The translations under genes and the position numbers were made by a program. 64,000 bases of DNA, taken from NCBI RefSeq assembly GCF_008801605.1, contig NZ_VZPJ01000011.1, positions 124,001 through 188,000 of the forward strand, written 5' to 3'. A model generated the notes under the pieces. The model was not told where the DNA came from, did not search any database, and was given only the letters and a program-made list of their open reading frames with translations. Numbering within the stretch: the stretch's first letter is position 1; each line of letters begins with the position of its first letter. The DNA is from Pseudomonas brassicacearum subsp. brassicacearum. GTDB taxonomy: Bacteria > Pseudomonadota > Gammaproteobacteria > Pseudomonadales > Pseudomonadaceae. Of this stretch, positions 42,537 through 50,590 are shown in pieces.

Positions 42537-43193
42537 TCAATTGCGCAACGAAATCACCGGCCAACCCCGCTTCTGGGCCTCGACCCGAAGATTCGGATCC
42601 GGATCCACCGCCACCGGATGCGTCACCACCTCCAGCAGCGCCAGGTCATTCATCGAGTCGCTGTAGAAATAGCTGCCGTCGAGCGAATGCCCGGTCTCTT
42701 CCAGCCAACGGTTCAGCCGGGTCACCTTGCCCTCGCGAAAGCACGGGACATCCGTGCTGCGCCCGCTGTAGCGCCCGTCGATCATCTCGCACTCGGTGGC
42801 GATCAGGGTTTCGACGCCCAGGCGCTCGGCAATCGGCCCGGTGACAAAGCGGTTGGTGGCGGTGATGATCACCAGCTTGTCGCCGGCGTCACGGTGCTTT
42901 TCCAGCAATTCGATGGCCTGGGGCAAGACGATCGGCTCGATGCAGTCGCGCATGTAGTCCAGGTGCCACTGGGCCAGCACGTGCATTTCGGTACGACCGA
43001 GAATTTCCAGGCAAAAATTCAGGTACTCGGCGTTGTCGAGCTTGCCGGCCAGGTAATCCTGGTAGAACTCGTCGTTGCGTGCCTTGTAGGTCACAGCGTC
43101 CAGGAAACCGCGCTCGCACAGGTAATCGCCCCACGCGTGGTCGCTGTCGCCGCCCAGCAATGTGTTGTCCAAGTCGAATAAAGCCAGCCGCAT
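42537..43193 (-). CDS. HAD-superfamily IB phosphatase, SerB-like
   Basis: A 218-residue HAD hydrolase. Motif I is LFDLDNTLLGGD with nucleophile D7 and acid D9, motif II is VIITATN, motif III is the K in REGKVTRL, and motif IV is YSDSMNDLALL. The long cap (about residues 15-85) is of the HAD-IB type. The neighbourhood beside rppH-ptsP matches PA0335 of P. aeruginosa, which I recall as reported to be the histidinol-phosphate phosphatase; that link is from memory. Phosphoserine phosphatase is the alternative. Confidence 0.82.
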   Translation of the reverse strand: MRLALFDLDNTLLGGDSDHAWGDYLCERGFLDAVTYKARNDEFYQDYLAGKLDNAEYLNFCLEILGRTEMHVLAQWHLDYMRDCIEPIVLPQAIELLEKHRDAGDKLVIITATNRFVTGPIAERLGVETLIATECEMIDGRYSGRSTDVPCFREGKVTRLNRWLEETGHSLDGSYFYSDSMNDLALLEVVTHPVAVDPDPNLRVEAQKRGWPVISLRN

Positions 43194-43336
43194 TGCAGTT
43201 ACTCGCTGAAAAATCTGAAGAAAGGCGTCCAGAATACGGACTTTTCACAAGAGTGCACATAAGCTAGGCGGGCTCGTTGCTGCTTTCACAACCTTTGTGG
43301 AACAATGCGGCGACATGCGTTTGCGAGGTTGTTGCC

Positions 43337-43816
43337 GTGATCGACCCCGATGGTTTCCGCCCCAATGTGGGGATCATTCTTACGAATGATGCAGGGCAGG
43401 TGCTATGGGCTCGCCGTATCAATCAAGACGCCTGGCAGTTTCCCCAGGGCGGGATCAACCCCCAGGAGACGCCGGAAGAGGCCTTGTACCGCGAGTTGAA
43501 CGAAGAAGTGGGGCTTGAGCGAGAAGATGTCGAAATACTCGCCTGCACCCGAGGCTGGTTGCGCTATCGTTTGCCGCAACGCCTGGTCAGGACGCACAGC
43601 CAACCGCTGTGCATCGGCCAGAAGCAGAAATGGTTTCTCCTGCGCCTGATCTCCAACGAGCAGCGGGTGCGGATGGATTTGACCGGTAAACCGGAGTTCG
43701 ATGGCTGGCGCTGGGTCAGCTATTGGTATCCGTTGGGCCAGGTGGTGACATTCAAGCGCGAAGTGTACCGACGCGCTCTCAAAGAGCTTGCCCCGCGCCT
43801 GCTGACGCGCGACTGA
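43337..43816 (+). CDS. rppH: RNA pyrophosphohydrolase
   Basis: A 159-residue Nudix enzyme that removes pyrophosphate from the 5' end of mRNAs and so triggers RNase E decay. The Nudix box begins at GGINPQETPEEALYRELNEE (about residues 38-57) and continues VGL. The N terminus VIDPDGFRPNVGIILTNDAG and QKWFLLRL fit RppH. The start is a GTG at 43337 with GAGGT eight bases upstream; the family length (159) agrees. ptsP follows after 22 bp, a conserved pairing. Confidence 0.94.
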   Translation: MIDPDGFRPNVGIILTNDAGQVLWARRINQDAWQFPQGGINPQETPEEALYRELNEEVGLEREDVEILACTRGWLRYRLPQRLVRTHSQPLCIGQKQKWFLLRLISNEQRVRMDLTGKPEFDGWRWVSYWYPLGQVVTFKREVYRRALKELAPRLLTRD

Positions 43817-43838
43817 CGACGGAGTTCGACCCCGAGCC

Positions 43839-46118
43839 ATGCTCAATACGCTGCGCAAGATCGTCCAGGAAGTTAACTCCGCCAAGGATCTCAAGGCGGC
43901 GTTGGGGATTATTGTATTGCGTGTCAAAGAGGCCATGGGCAGCCAGGTCTGCTCGGTCTACCTGCTGGATCCCGAGACCAATCGTTTCGTGCTGATGGCC
44001 ACCGAGGGCTTGAACAAGCGCTCCATCGGCAAAGTCAGCATGGCCCCCAATGAAGGCCTGGTCGGTCTGGTCGGCACACGCGAAGAACCCCTGAACCTCG
44101 AAAACGCTGCGGATCACCCGCGCTACCGCTACTTTGCCGAAACCGGCGAAGAGCGCTATGCCTCGTTCCTCGGCGCACCGATCATCCACCACCGCCGCGT
44201 TGTCGGCGTGTTGGTCATCCAGCAAAAAGAACGCCGCCAGTTCGATGAGGGTGAAGAAGCCTTCCTCGTGACCATGAGCGCGCAACTGGCCGGGGTTATC
44301 GCCCACGCCGAGGCCACCGGCTCGATCAGCGGCCTGGGTCGACAGGGCAAGGGCATCCAGGAAGCCAAGTTCGTCGGCGTACCGGGTTCACCGGGCGCGG
44401 CGGTGGGCACGGCGGTGGTCATGTTGCCGCCCGCCGACCTGGACGTGGTGCCAGACAAGACCATCACCGATATCGACGCCGAATTGGGCTTGTTCAAGAC
44501 CGCCATCGAAGGCGTGCGCGCCGACATGCGCGCCCTGTCGGCCAAGCTGGCGACGCAGTTGCGCCCTGAAGAGCGCGCGCTGTTCGACGTTTACCTGATG
44601 ATGCTCGACGATGCCTCCCTGGGCAGCGAAGTGACCACCATCATCAAGACCGGCCAGTGGGCCCAGGGCGCACTGCGCCAGGTGGTGACCGACCACGTCA
44701 ACCGTTTCGAACTGATGGACGACGCCTATCTGCGCGAGCGGGCCTCGGACGTCAAGGACCTTGGCCGCCGGTTGCTGGCCTACTTGCAGCAAGAGCGCCA
44801 GCAGACCCTGGTCTACCCCGACAACACCATCCTGGTCAGCGAAGAGCTGACCCCGGCCATGCTCGGCGAAGTGCCCGAAGGCAAGCTGGCGGGGCTGGTC
44901 TCGGTATTGGGTTCGGGCAACTCCCACGTGGCAATCCTGGCCCGGGCCATGGGCATCCCGACGGTGATGGGCCTGGTGGACCTGCCGTACTCCAAGGTCG
45001 ACGGCATCCAGATGATCGTCGATGGCTACCACGGCGAGGTCTACACCAACCCCAGCGACGTGCTGCGCAAGCAGTTTGCCGATGTGGTCGAGGAAGAAAA
45101 GCAACTGTCCCTGGGCCTGGATGCGCTGCGCGACCTGCCGTGCGTGACGCTCGACGGCCACCGCATGCCGCTGTGGGTCAACACCGGCCTGCTGGCCGAC
45201 GTGGCCCGGGCGCAGAAACGTGGCGCCGAAGGTGTGGGCCTGTACCGCACCGAAGTGCCGTTCATGATCAACCAGCGCTTCCCCAGCGAAAAGGAACAGC
45301 TGGCGATCTACCGCGAACAACTGGCCGCGTTCCACCCGCAACCGGTGACCATGCGCAGCCTGGACATCGGCGGCGACAAGTCCCTGTCCTACTTCCCGAT
45401 CAAGGAAGACAACCCGTTCCTCGGCTGGCGCGGTATTCGCGTGACGCTCGACCACCCGGAAATCTTCCTGGTCCAGGCCCGCGCCATGCTCAAGGCCAGC
45501 GAAGGCCTGAACAACCTGCGCATCCTGTTGCCGATGATCTCCGGCACCCATGAACTGGAAGAAGCCCTGCACCTGATCCACCGGGCCTGGGGCGAAGTAC
45601 GCGACGAAGGCACCGATGTACCGATGCCGCCAGTGGGCGTGATGATCGAGATTCCGGCGGCGGTGTACCAGACCAAGGAACTGGCGCGGCAGGTGGACTT
45701 CCTGTCGGTGGGTTCCAACGACCTGACCCAGTATCTGCTGGCCGTGGACCGCAACAACCCGCGGGTCGCGGACCTGTACGACTACCTGCACCCGGCGGTG
45801 CTGCAAGCCTTGCAGAACGTGGTGCGTGATGCCCATGCCGAAGGCAAGCCGGTGAGCATCTGCGGCGAAATGGCCGGCGACCCGGCGGCGGCAGTGCTGC
45901 TGATGGCGATGGGGTTCGACAGCTTGTCGATGAACGCCACCAACCTGCCGAAAGTGAAGTGGATGCTGCGCCAGATCAACCTCAGCAAGGCCCAGGAATT
46001 GCTCGCGGAGGTGATGACCATCGACAACCCGCAAGTAATCCACAGCTCCTTGCAACTGGCGCTGAAGAACCTTGGGTTGGCGCGGATGATCAATCCGGCT
46101 TCGAACAAGACCCTCTGA
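43839..46118 (+). CDS. ptsP: Phosphoenolpyruvate-protein phosphotransferase PtsP (nitrogen PTS enzyme I)
   Basis: A 759-residue cytoplasmic enzyme I of the PTS-Ntr. It passes phosphate from PEP to NPr and then to PtsN, which controls nitrogen, potassium and carbon-storage functions. The N-terminal GAF domain (about residues 15-150) distinguishes it from sugar enzyme I and senses glutamine in relatives. The phosphohistidine is H363 in SGNSHVAILARAMGIPTVMG. The PEP-binding barrel has MIEIPAAVYQTKE, SVGSNDLTQYLLAVDRNNPR and catalytic C675 in VSICGEMAGDP. The length matches PtsP (about 750). Confidence 0.95.
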   Translation: MLNTLRKIVQEVNSAKDLKAALGIIVLRVKEAMGSQVCSVYLLDPETNRFVLMATEGLNKRSIGKVSMAPNEGLVGLVGTREEPLNLENAADHPRYRYFAETGEERYASFLGAPIIHHRRVVGVLVIQQKERRQFDEGEEAFLVTMSAQLAGVIAHAEATGSISGLGRQGKGIQEAKFVGVPGSPGAAVGTAVVMLPPADLDVVPDKTITDIDAELGLFKTAIEGVRADMRALSAKLATQLRPEERALFDVYLMMLDDASLGSEVTTIIKTGQWAQGALRQVVTDHVNRFELMDDAYLRERASDVKDLGRRLLAYLQQERQQTLVYPDNTILVSEELTPAMLGEVPEGKLAGLVSVLGSGNSHVAILARAMGIPTVMGLVDLPYSKVDGIQMIVDGYHGEVYTNPSDVLRKQFADVVEEEKQLSLGLDALRDLPCVTLDGHRMPLWVNTGLLADVARAQKRGAEGVGLYRTEVPFMINQRFPSEKEQLAIYREQLAAFHPQPVTMRSLDIGGDKSLSYFPIKEDNPFLGWRGIRVTLDHPEIFLVQARAMLKASEGLNNLRILLPMISGTHELEEALHLIHRAWGEVRDEGTDVPMPPVGVMIEIPAAVYQTKELARQVDFLSVGSNDLTQYLLAVDRNNPRVADLYDYLHPAVLQALQNVVRDAHAEGKPVSICGEMAGDPAAAVLLMAMGFDSLSMNATNLPKVKWMLRQINLSKAQELLAEVMTIDNPQVIHSSLQLALKNLGLARMINPASNKTL

Positions 46119-46123
46119 CCCCT

Positions 46124-46216
46124 ATCGCGAGCAAGCTCGCTCCCACAGGGGATCTCGGTTGTTCACAAAATATGTGTTCACTGAAGATCCACTGTGGGAG
46201 CGAGCTTGCTCGCGAT
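46124..46216. repeat. REPIN, outward-facing orientation
   Basis: ATCGCGAGCAAGCTCGCTCC then CACAG at 46124-46148, and CTGTGGGAGCGAGCTTGCTC then GCGAT at 46192-46216, are perfect 25-bp arms. It lies between the convergent ptsP and NRDE genes. Confidence 0.9.
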
Positions 46217-46241
46217 GAGGCCGGCAATCACACAGCAAAAA

Positions 46242-46988
46242 CTAAACCCTGACTTCCACCTCCCCCAAATGCCCCCCATGCGGCCCGAAACTGCGCTCGA
46301 CCATCTGCCGCGTCCCGTCGGCATGGACAATCAGCGCCGTACTGGCCCGCGTCCCGTAGGCCGGGCTGGCGATGAACACACTCGATAGCAGCATCTCGGT
46401 CGCCACTCCCACCCCCGTATCAGGCAGCTCAGCCACCGAAGCAGGTTGCGGGTCGTTCAACAGCGTAAGCAGTGCCTCAGGCCGCGGATCGTCCAGCACT
46501 TCGCCCAGCGCCGTGCGGGCCTTGAGCAACTTGGGCCAGGGTGTGTTCAGCCCAGCGTTCGACAAGCCATAGAGCCCCTCGCCCAACCGCTGCGGCTGGG
46601 TATCGCGGGCGTTGTGGTGCCAGAGCTCGACGCCATCGCCGAGCAGCAGGTTGAACCCACCATACTCGCTGGCGCGGGGCACGATTTCGCTCAAATACTC
46701 GGCAATCGAAAGATTTCCGGTCAGAAACCGCGCCACCAGTTCGCCACGCGACTTGAATGCCGGCAACTGGCCCGGGTCACGAATGTTGGTCAGCGCTGCA
46801 AAGCGCCCCTCGGCGCCAATGCCGAGCCAGGTGCCGCCGGCCTCCAGGTCGCGCCCGGCATGCACATGGGGCGCATCAGGCCACTGGGCCAGGGGCAAGG
46901 TCGGCCGGGCATAGAACTCGTCGCGGTTGGCCGCCACGATCAGCGGCCGGGCATGGCCGGGTCGCCAGGCAAATACGATCAGGCACAT
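46242..46988 (-). CDS. NRDE-family protein (TANGO2-like)
   Basis: A 248-residue protein of the NRDE family. The name motif NRDE is present in LIVAANRDEFYARPT (about residues 16-30). The protein begins MCLIVFAW, so after removal of Met a cysteine would be N-terminal, as in Ntn-hydrolase-like members. Eukaryotic TANGO2 has been linked to haem and lipid handling; the bacterial role is unclear. ATG 46988 is chosen on this conserved start. It lies between ptsP and the TSUP permease as in other Pseudomonas genomes. Confidence 0.88.
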   Translation of the reverse strand: MCLIVFAWRPGHARPLIVAANRDEFYARPTLPLAQWPDAPHVHAGRDLEAGGTWLGIGAEGRFAALTNIRDPGQLPAFKSRGELVARFLTGNLSIAEYLSEIVPRASEYGGFNLLLGDGVELWHHNARDTQPQRLGEGLYGLSNAGLNTPWPKLLKARTALGEVLDDPRPEALLTLLNDPQPASVAELPDTGVGVATEMLLSSVFIASPAYGTRASTALIVHADGTRQMVERSFGPHGGHLGEVEVRV

Positions 46989-47030
46989 CAGGTTGTCCTG
47001 TTTAAAAATGAAGCTGAACGACACCGCTTT

Positions 47031-47060
47031 TGTGGCGAGGGGATTTATCCCCTCGCCACA
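47031..47060. repeat. REP palindrome, GTGGCGAGGGG subtype
   Basis: TGTGGCGAGGGGATT and TATCCCCTCGCCACA form a 30-bp palindrome almost identical to the one at 14470. It lies in the divergent gap between the NRDE and TSUP genes, an unusual place for a hairpin of terminator type. Confidence 0.88.
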
Positions 47061-47184
47061 GGGACAGCGATCATTAGCCACTCTACTCACACATCCATCA
47101 TGCATCCATCGCCTTCAGTGGAGCCAGGGACCATGGATCCGTTACCATGCCGCTCTTATTTCGGGGATGGGTGGGGAGACGCTG

Positions 47185-47967
47185 GTGGAATTTGTGCTCT
47201 ATCTGCTGCTCGGCGCCTGCGCCGGCGTGCTGGCCGGGTTGTTCGGCGTGGGGGGCGGGATCATCATCGTCCCGGTGCTGGTGTTCAGTTTCACCCTGCA
47301 GGGCTTCGACCCGCAGGTGTTGACGCACCTGGCCGTCGGCACCTCGCTGGCATCAATCATCTTCACCTCGGTCAATGCCGTGCGTGAGCACCAGCGCAAA
47401 GGCGCGGTGCGCTGGCCGATTTTCGCCTGGATGACCGTCGGGATCCTGATCGGTGCCGGATTCGGCGCGATCACCGCCGAAGCGATTTCCGGCCCGCACC
47501 TGCAAAAGATCATCGGCGTGTTCGCCCTGATCGTTGCCGTGCAACTGGCCCTGGACTTCAAGCCCAACGCCAGTCGCAGCGTACCGGGCAAGGCCGGACT
47601 GACCCTGGCCGGCACGGTGATCGGCTGGGCCTCGGCGATTTTCGGCATCGGTGGCGGTTCGCTGACCGTGCCGTTCCTGACCTGGCGCAGCGTGCCGATG
47701 CAGCAGGCGGTCGCAACCTCATCGGCCTGCGGACTGCCCATCGCCGTGGTCAGTGCTTTAAGTTTCATGATTCTGGGCTGGCACGATCCGCTGCTGCCGG
47801 CCCATAGTCTCGGTTTTGTGTATTTGCCGGCGCTGCTGGGCATCGCCCTGACCAGCATGGTCTTCGCCCGCTTCGGCGCGCGGCTGGCCCATCGCCTGTC
47901 ACCGCGCTTGCTCAAGCGGCTGTTCGCCGCCCTGCTATTCTGCGTCGGCTTGAGTTTCCTGTTCTGA
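47185..47967 (+). CDS. TSUP-family (TauE/SafE) membrane permease
   Basis: A 260-residue inner-membrane protein with seven to eight hydrophobic segments and the twofold TSUP signature: LAGLFGVGGGIIIVPVLVFS near residues 16-35 and IFGIGGGSLTVPFLTW near 155-170. The family exports sulfite or sulfoacetate and may move other anions. The start is not certain. GTG 47185 has GGGGAG six bases upstream; an ATG at 47167 lacks one. lgt follows after 68 bp and may be co-transcribed. A sulfite-export role would suit the taurine desulfonation genes, but the location argues for a general function. Confidence 0.85.
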   Translation: MEFVLYLLLGACAGVLAGLFGVGGGIIIVPVLVFSFTLQGFDPQVLTHLAVGTSLASIIFTSVNAVREHQRKGAVRWPIFAWMTVGILIGAGFGAITAEAISGPHLQKIIGVFALIVAVQLALDFKPNASRSVPGKAGLTLAGTVIGWASAIFGIGGGSLTVPFLTWRSVPMQQAVATSSACGLPIAVVSALSFMILGWHDPLLPAHSLGFVYLPALLGIALTSMVFARFGARLAHRLSPRLLKRLFAALLFCVGLSFLF

Positions 47968-48035
47968 CGCAATCCTGGCTTAATCCCGAGGTGGCACCGT
48001 CGCCCGGGTATTTTTGACGTTTACGAGGAATATCA

Positions 48036-48845
48036 ATGCTGCCTTACCCGCAGATCGATCCGGTGGCCCTGGCCATCGGCCCGCTGAAAATCCACTGGTA
48101 CGGCCTGATGTACCTGGTCGGCATCGGCGGCGCCTGGTTGCTGGCGTCGCGCAGGCTCAACCGTTTCGACCCGACCTGGAACAAGGAAAAGCTCTCCGAC
48201 CTGGTGTTCTGGCTATCCATGGGCGTGATCGTCGGCGGGCGCCTGGGTTACGTGCTGTTCTACGACCTGAGTGCGTACCTGGCCAACCCGACGCTGATCT
48301 TCGAGGTCTGGAAGGGCGGCATGTCGTTCCACGGTGGGTTCATCGGCGTGATGCTGGCGGCGTTGTGGTTCGGCAAGCGCAACAACAAATCGTTTTTCGA
48401 GCTGATGGACTTCGTCGCGCCGATGGTGCCGATCGGCCTGGGCGCCGGGCGCATCGGCAACTTCATCAATGCCGAATTGTGGGGCAAGCCGACCGACGTG
48501 CCGTGGGCGATGATCTTTCCGCCGTTCAGCGATCCGGCGCAGCTGCCGCGCCACCCGTCGCAGCTGTATCAGTTCGCCCTCGAAGGCGTGGCACTGTTCC
48601 TGATCCTCTGGCTGTTCTCGCGCAAGCCACGGCCAACCATGGCGGTGTCGGGCATGTTTGCGCTGTTCTACGGGATCTTCCGTTTCATCGTTGAATTCGT
48701 CCGCGTACCGGACGCCCAGCTCGGCTATCTGGCGTGGAACTGGCTGACCATGGGCCAGGTGCTGTGCCTGCCGATGATCGTCGGCGGCCTGGCGCTGATC
48801 TGGCTGGCTTATCATCGTGCGCCGGCTGCGGCGGCCAAGGTTTAA
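48036..48845 (+). CDS. lgt: Prolipoprotein diacylglyceryl transferase
   Basis: A 269-residue inner-membrane enzyme that attaches diacylglycerol from phosphatidylglycerol to the lipobox cysteine of prolipoproteins. About seven membrane segments are seen. Signature parts are the IHWYGLMYLVG start, SFHGGFIGVMLA with the essential His, GLGAGRIGNFINAELWGK and HPSQLYQFALEGV. Ribosome site AGGA precedes the ATG. The order lgt-thyA is widely conserved, and the tri adaptor lipoproteins in this window would be substrates. Confidence 0.95.
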   Translation: MLPYPQIDPVALAIGPLKIHWYGLMYLVGIGGAWLLASRRLNRFDPTWNKEKLSDLVFWLSMGVIVGGRLGYVLFYDLSAYLANPTLIFEVWKGGMSFHGGFIGVMLAALWFGKRNNKSFFELMDFVAPMVPIGLGAGRIGNFINAELWGKPTDVPWAMIFPPFSDPAQLPRHPSQLYQFALEGVALFLILWLFSRKPRPTMAVSGMFALFYGIFRFIVEFVRVPDAQLGYLAWNWLTMGQVLCLPMIVGGLALIWLAYHRAPAAAAKV

Positions 48846-48850
48846 AATTC

Positions 48851-48877
48851 GAACCCCGGGGCGCTGGCCCCGGGTTC
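48851..48877 (+). terminator. GC-rich hairpin between lgt and thyA
   Basis: GAACCCCGGGGC and GGCCCCGGGTTC pair with one bulged C around a short loop. No T run follows, so it may slow or process the transcript more than end it. Confidence 0.4.
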
Positions 48878-48894
48878 AAGGACACAGGTAACCC

Positions 48895-49866
48895 ATGAAG
48901 CAATATCTCGATCTGGTGGCCCACGTCATCAAGAACGGCACCAAGCAAGCCAACCGCACCGGTGTGAACACCATCAGCTTCCCCGGCGCCATGCTGCGCT
49001 ATGACTTGAAAGATGGCTTCCCAGCCATCACCACCCGCAAGATGGCCTTCAAATCGGCCATCGGCGAGATGTGCGGCTTCCTGCGCGGCGTGAACAATGC
49101 CGCCGAATTCCGAGCCCTGGGCTGCAAGGTCTGGGACCAGAACGCCAACGAAAACGCCCAGTGGCTGGCCAACCCGTTCCGCCAGGGCGAAGACGACCTG
49201 GGCGAGATCTATGGCGTGCAATGGCGCAAGTGGCCGGCCTACAAACAGATCCCCCTGAGCAACCCGGCGGCCATCGAGCAGACCCTGGCCCAGGGTTACC
49301 GGCAGATCGCCGAAGGCGAAGAAAACGGCCAGGCCTACGTGGTGCTGTACAAGGCCATCGACCAGGTTCGCCAGTGTGTCGACACCATCATCAAGGACCC
49401 GGGCAGCCGGCGCATCCTGTTCCACGGCTGGAACTGCGCCCAGCTCGATGAGATGGCCCTGCCGCCGTGCCACCTGCTCTACCAGTTCCACCCGAATGTC
49501 GAGACCAGGGAAATCTCCCTGACCCTCTATATCCGCTCCAACGACCTGGGCCTGGGTACGCCGTTCAACCTCACCGAAGGCGCCGCGCTGCTGAGCCTGA
49601 TCGGTCGCCTGACCGGCTACACACCGCGCTGGTTCACCTATTTCATCGGCGATGCCCACGTCTACGAAAACCACTTGGACATGCTTAACGAACAGCTCAC
49701 GCGCGAGCCGTTCCCGATGCCCAAGCTGGTGATTTCCGAGCGTGTGCCGGAATTCGCCAAGACCGGTGTGTACCAGCCTGAGTGGCTGGAGTTGGTGGAA
49801 CCGAGCGACTTCTCCCTCGAAGGCTACCAGCACCACGCGCCGATGACCGCGCCGATGGCGGTCTAA
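48895..49866 (+). CDS. thyA: Thymidylate synthase
   Basis: A 323-residue cytoplasmic enzyme that methylates dUMP with methylenetetrahydrofolate. The catalytic cysteine is C192 in LPPCHLLYQFHP. The N terminus has KQANRTGVNTISFPGAMLRY with the phosphate-binding Arg, and YIRSNDLGLGTPFNLTEG follows the active site. Compared with the 264-residue E. coli enzyme it carries an internal insertion (about residues 90-150), as in other long-form ThyA proteins. Ribosome site CAGGTAA. Confidence 0.94.
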   Translation: MKQYLDLVAHVIKNGTKQANRTGVNTISFPGAMLRYDLKDGFPAITTRKMAFKSAIGEMCGFLRGVNNAAEFRALGCKVWDQNANENAQWLANPFRQGEDDLGEIYGVQWRKWPAYKQIPLSNPAAIEQTLAQGYRQIAEGEENGQAYVVLYKAIDQVRQCVDTIIKDPGSRRILFHGWNCAQLDEMALPPCHLLYQFHPNVETREISLTLYIRSNDLGLGTPFNLTEGAALLSLIGRLTGYTPRWFTYFIGDAHVYENHLDMLNEQLTREPFPMPKLVISERVPEFAKTGVYQPEWLELVEPSDFSLEGYQHHAPMTAPMAV

Positions 49867-49896
49867 AAGAATCCCACCATCACCCCTGTGGACGGG

Positions 49897-49989
49897 CCTG
49901 TGGGAGCAAAGCTTGCTCGCGATGGAAACGCCTCGATCCGTCAGAAGATCGCGTTATCGTTCATCGCGAGCAAGCTTTGCTCCCACAGG
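49897..49989. repeat. REPIN with trailing half REP
   Basis: CCTGTGGGAGCAAAGCTTGC and the complement ending GCTTTGCTCCCACAGG bound a 93-bp element. A further half copy (AAGCTTTGCTCCCGCAGG) follows to about 50014. It sits between the convergent thyA and cadR genes. Confidence 0.88.
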
Positions 49990-50057
49990 ATCGCACCAAG
50001 CTTTGCTCCCGCAGGCTCGCCTATAGGCCTCTGTGTATTCGGATTAGCGGCAAGGGC

Positions 50058-50504
50058 TCAATGCCCGTGGCTGCGCCCCACATGCGAATGCTCCACCTCC
50101 GGCGCCACCGCTCCACTGACTTCCAACCGCTGCAAGATCCCGCATTGATCCAGGTCCGGTCCTTCGCCGCAGCGATGGCGCAGGTCGATCAGTTGCGTCT
50201 GCAACGCCAGCAGGCCGTCGATGCGGGCCTTGACGTGTTGAATGTGTTCGTCGATCAGCGCGTTGACGCTTTCGCACTGGTCCTGGGGGCTGTCGCGCAG
50301 GGCCAGGAGGCTGCGGATTTCTTCCAGGGTCATGTCCAGGGTGCGGCAGTTGCGGATGAACGTCAGCCGCTCGGCATGGGCCTGGGTGTAGACGCGGTAA
50401 TTGCCGTCGCTGCGGGCCGGTTCCGGCAGCAAGCCTTCGCGCTCGTAGTAACGGATGGTTTCGACCTGGCAGTCAGTGATTTTCGCCAGTTCTCCGATCT
50501 TCAT
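50058..50504 (-). CDS. cadR: Cadmium-responsive MerR-family regulator CadR
   Basis: A 148-residue MerR-type regulator. The N-terminal helix-turn-helix is MKIGELAKITDCQVETIRYY, followed by a dimerisation helix. Metal-binding cysteines are C-terminal, in HRCGEGPDLDQCGILQRL (about residues 111-128). The His-rich tail EVEHSHVGRSHGH is characteristic of CadR. It represses and, with Cd(II), activates the divergent cadA promoter by twisting an overlong spacer. ATG 50504 is chosen because it starts at the conserved MKIGELA. Confidence 0.92.
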   Translation of the reverse strand: MKIGELAKITDCQVETIRYYEREGLLPEPARSDGNYRVYTQAHAERLTFIRNCRTLDMTLEEIRSLLALRDSPQDQCESVNALIDEHIQHVKARIDGLLALQTQLIDLRHRCGEGPDLDQCGILQRLEVSGAVAPEVEHSHVGRSHGH

Positions 50505-50527
50505 GGTGCGGCCTCCCAAATAGGTGC

Positions 50528-50558
50528 TTGACCCTATAGTGGCTACAGGGTCTTTACT
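50528..50558 (+). promoter_or_regulatory. cadA: cadA promoter with CadR operator in a 19-bp spacer
   Basis: TTGACC (-35, 50528-50533) and TTTACT (-10, 50553-50558) are separated by 19 bp, the long spacing typical of MerR-family promoters. Within it lies the dyad ACCCTATAGTGGCTACAGGG (50531-50550), ending with T at 50551, with arms ACCCT and AGGGT. Confidence 0.75.
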
Positions 50559-50590
50559 GCGCAACAGGCACTTTTCACGGACGTCACCCG

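Noticed and set aside
44388..46055. A 555-codon open frame on the - strand across ptsP
   Set aside because: Antisense shadow of a GC-rich gene; composition is His/Gln/Val-rich without domains, and ptsP is unambiguous on the other strand.
47185..47967. Assigning the TSUP permease to the taurine operon as TauE
   Set aside because: It lies over 30 kb from tauABCD, in a conserved NRDE-TSUP-lgt-thyA context, so no specific sulfite or sulfoacetate role can be claimed.
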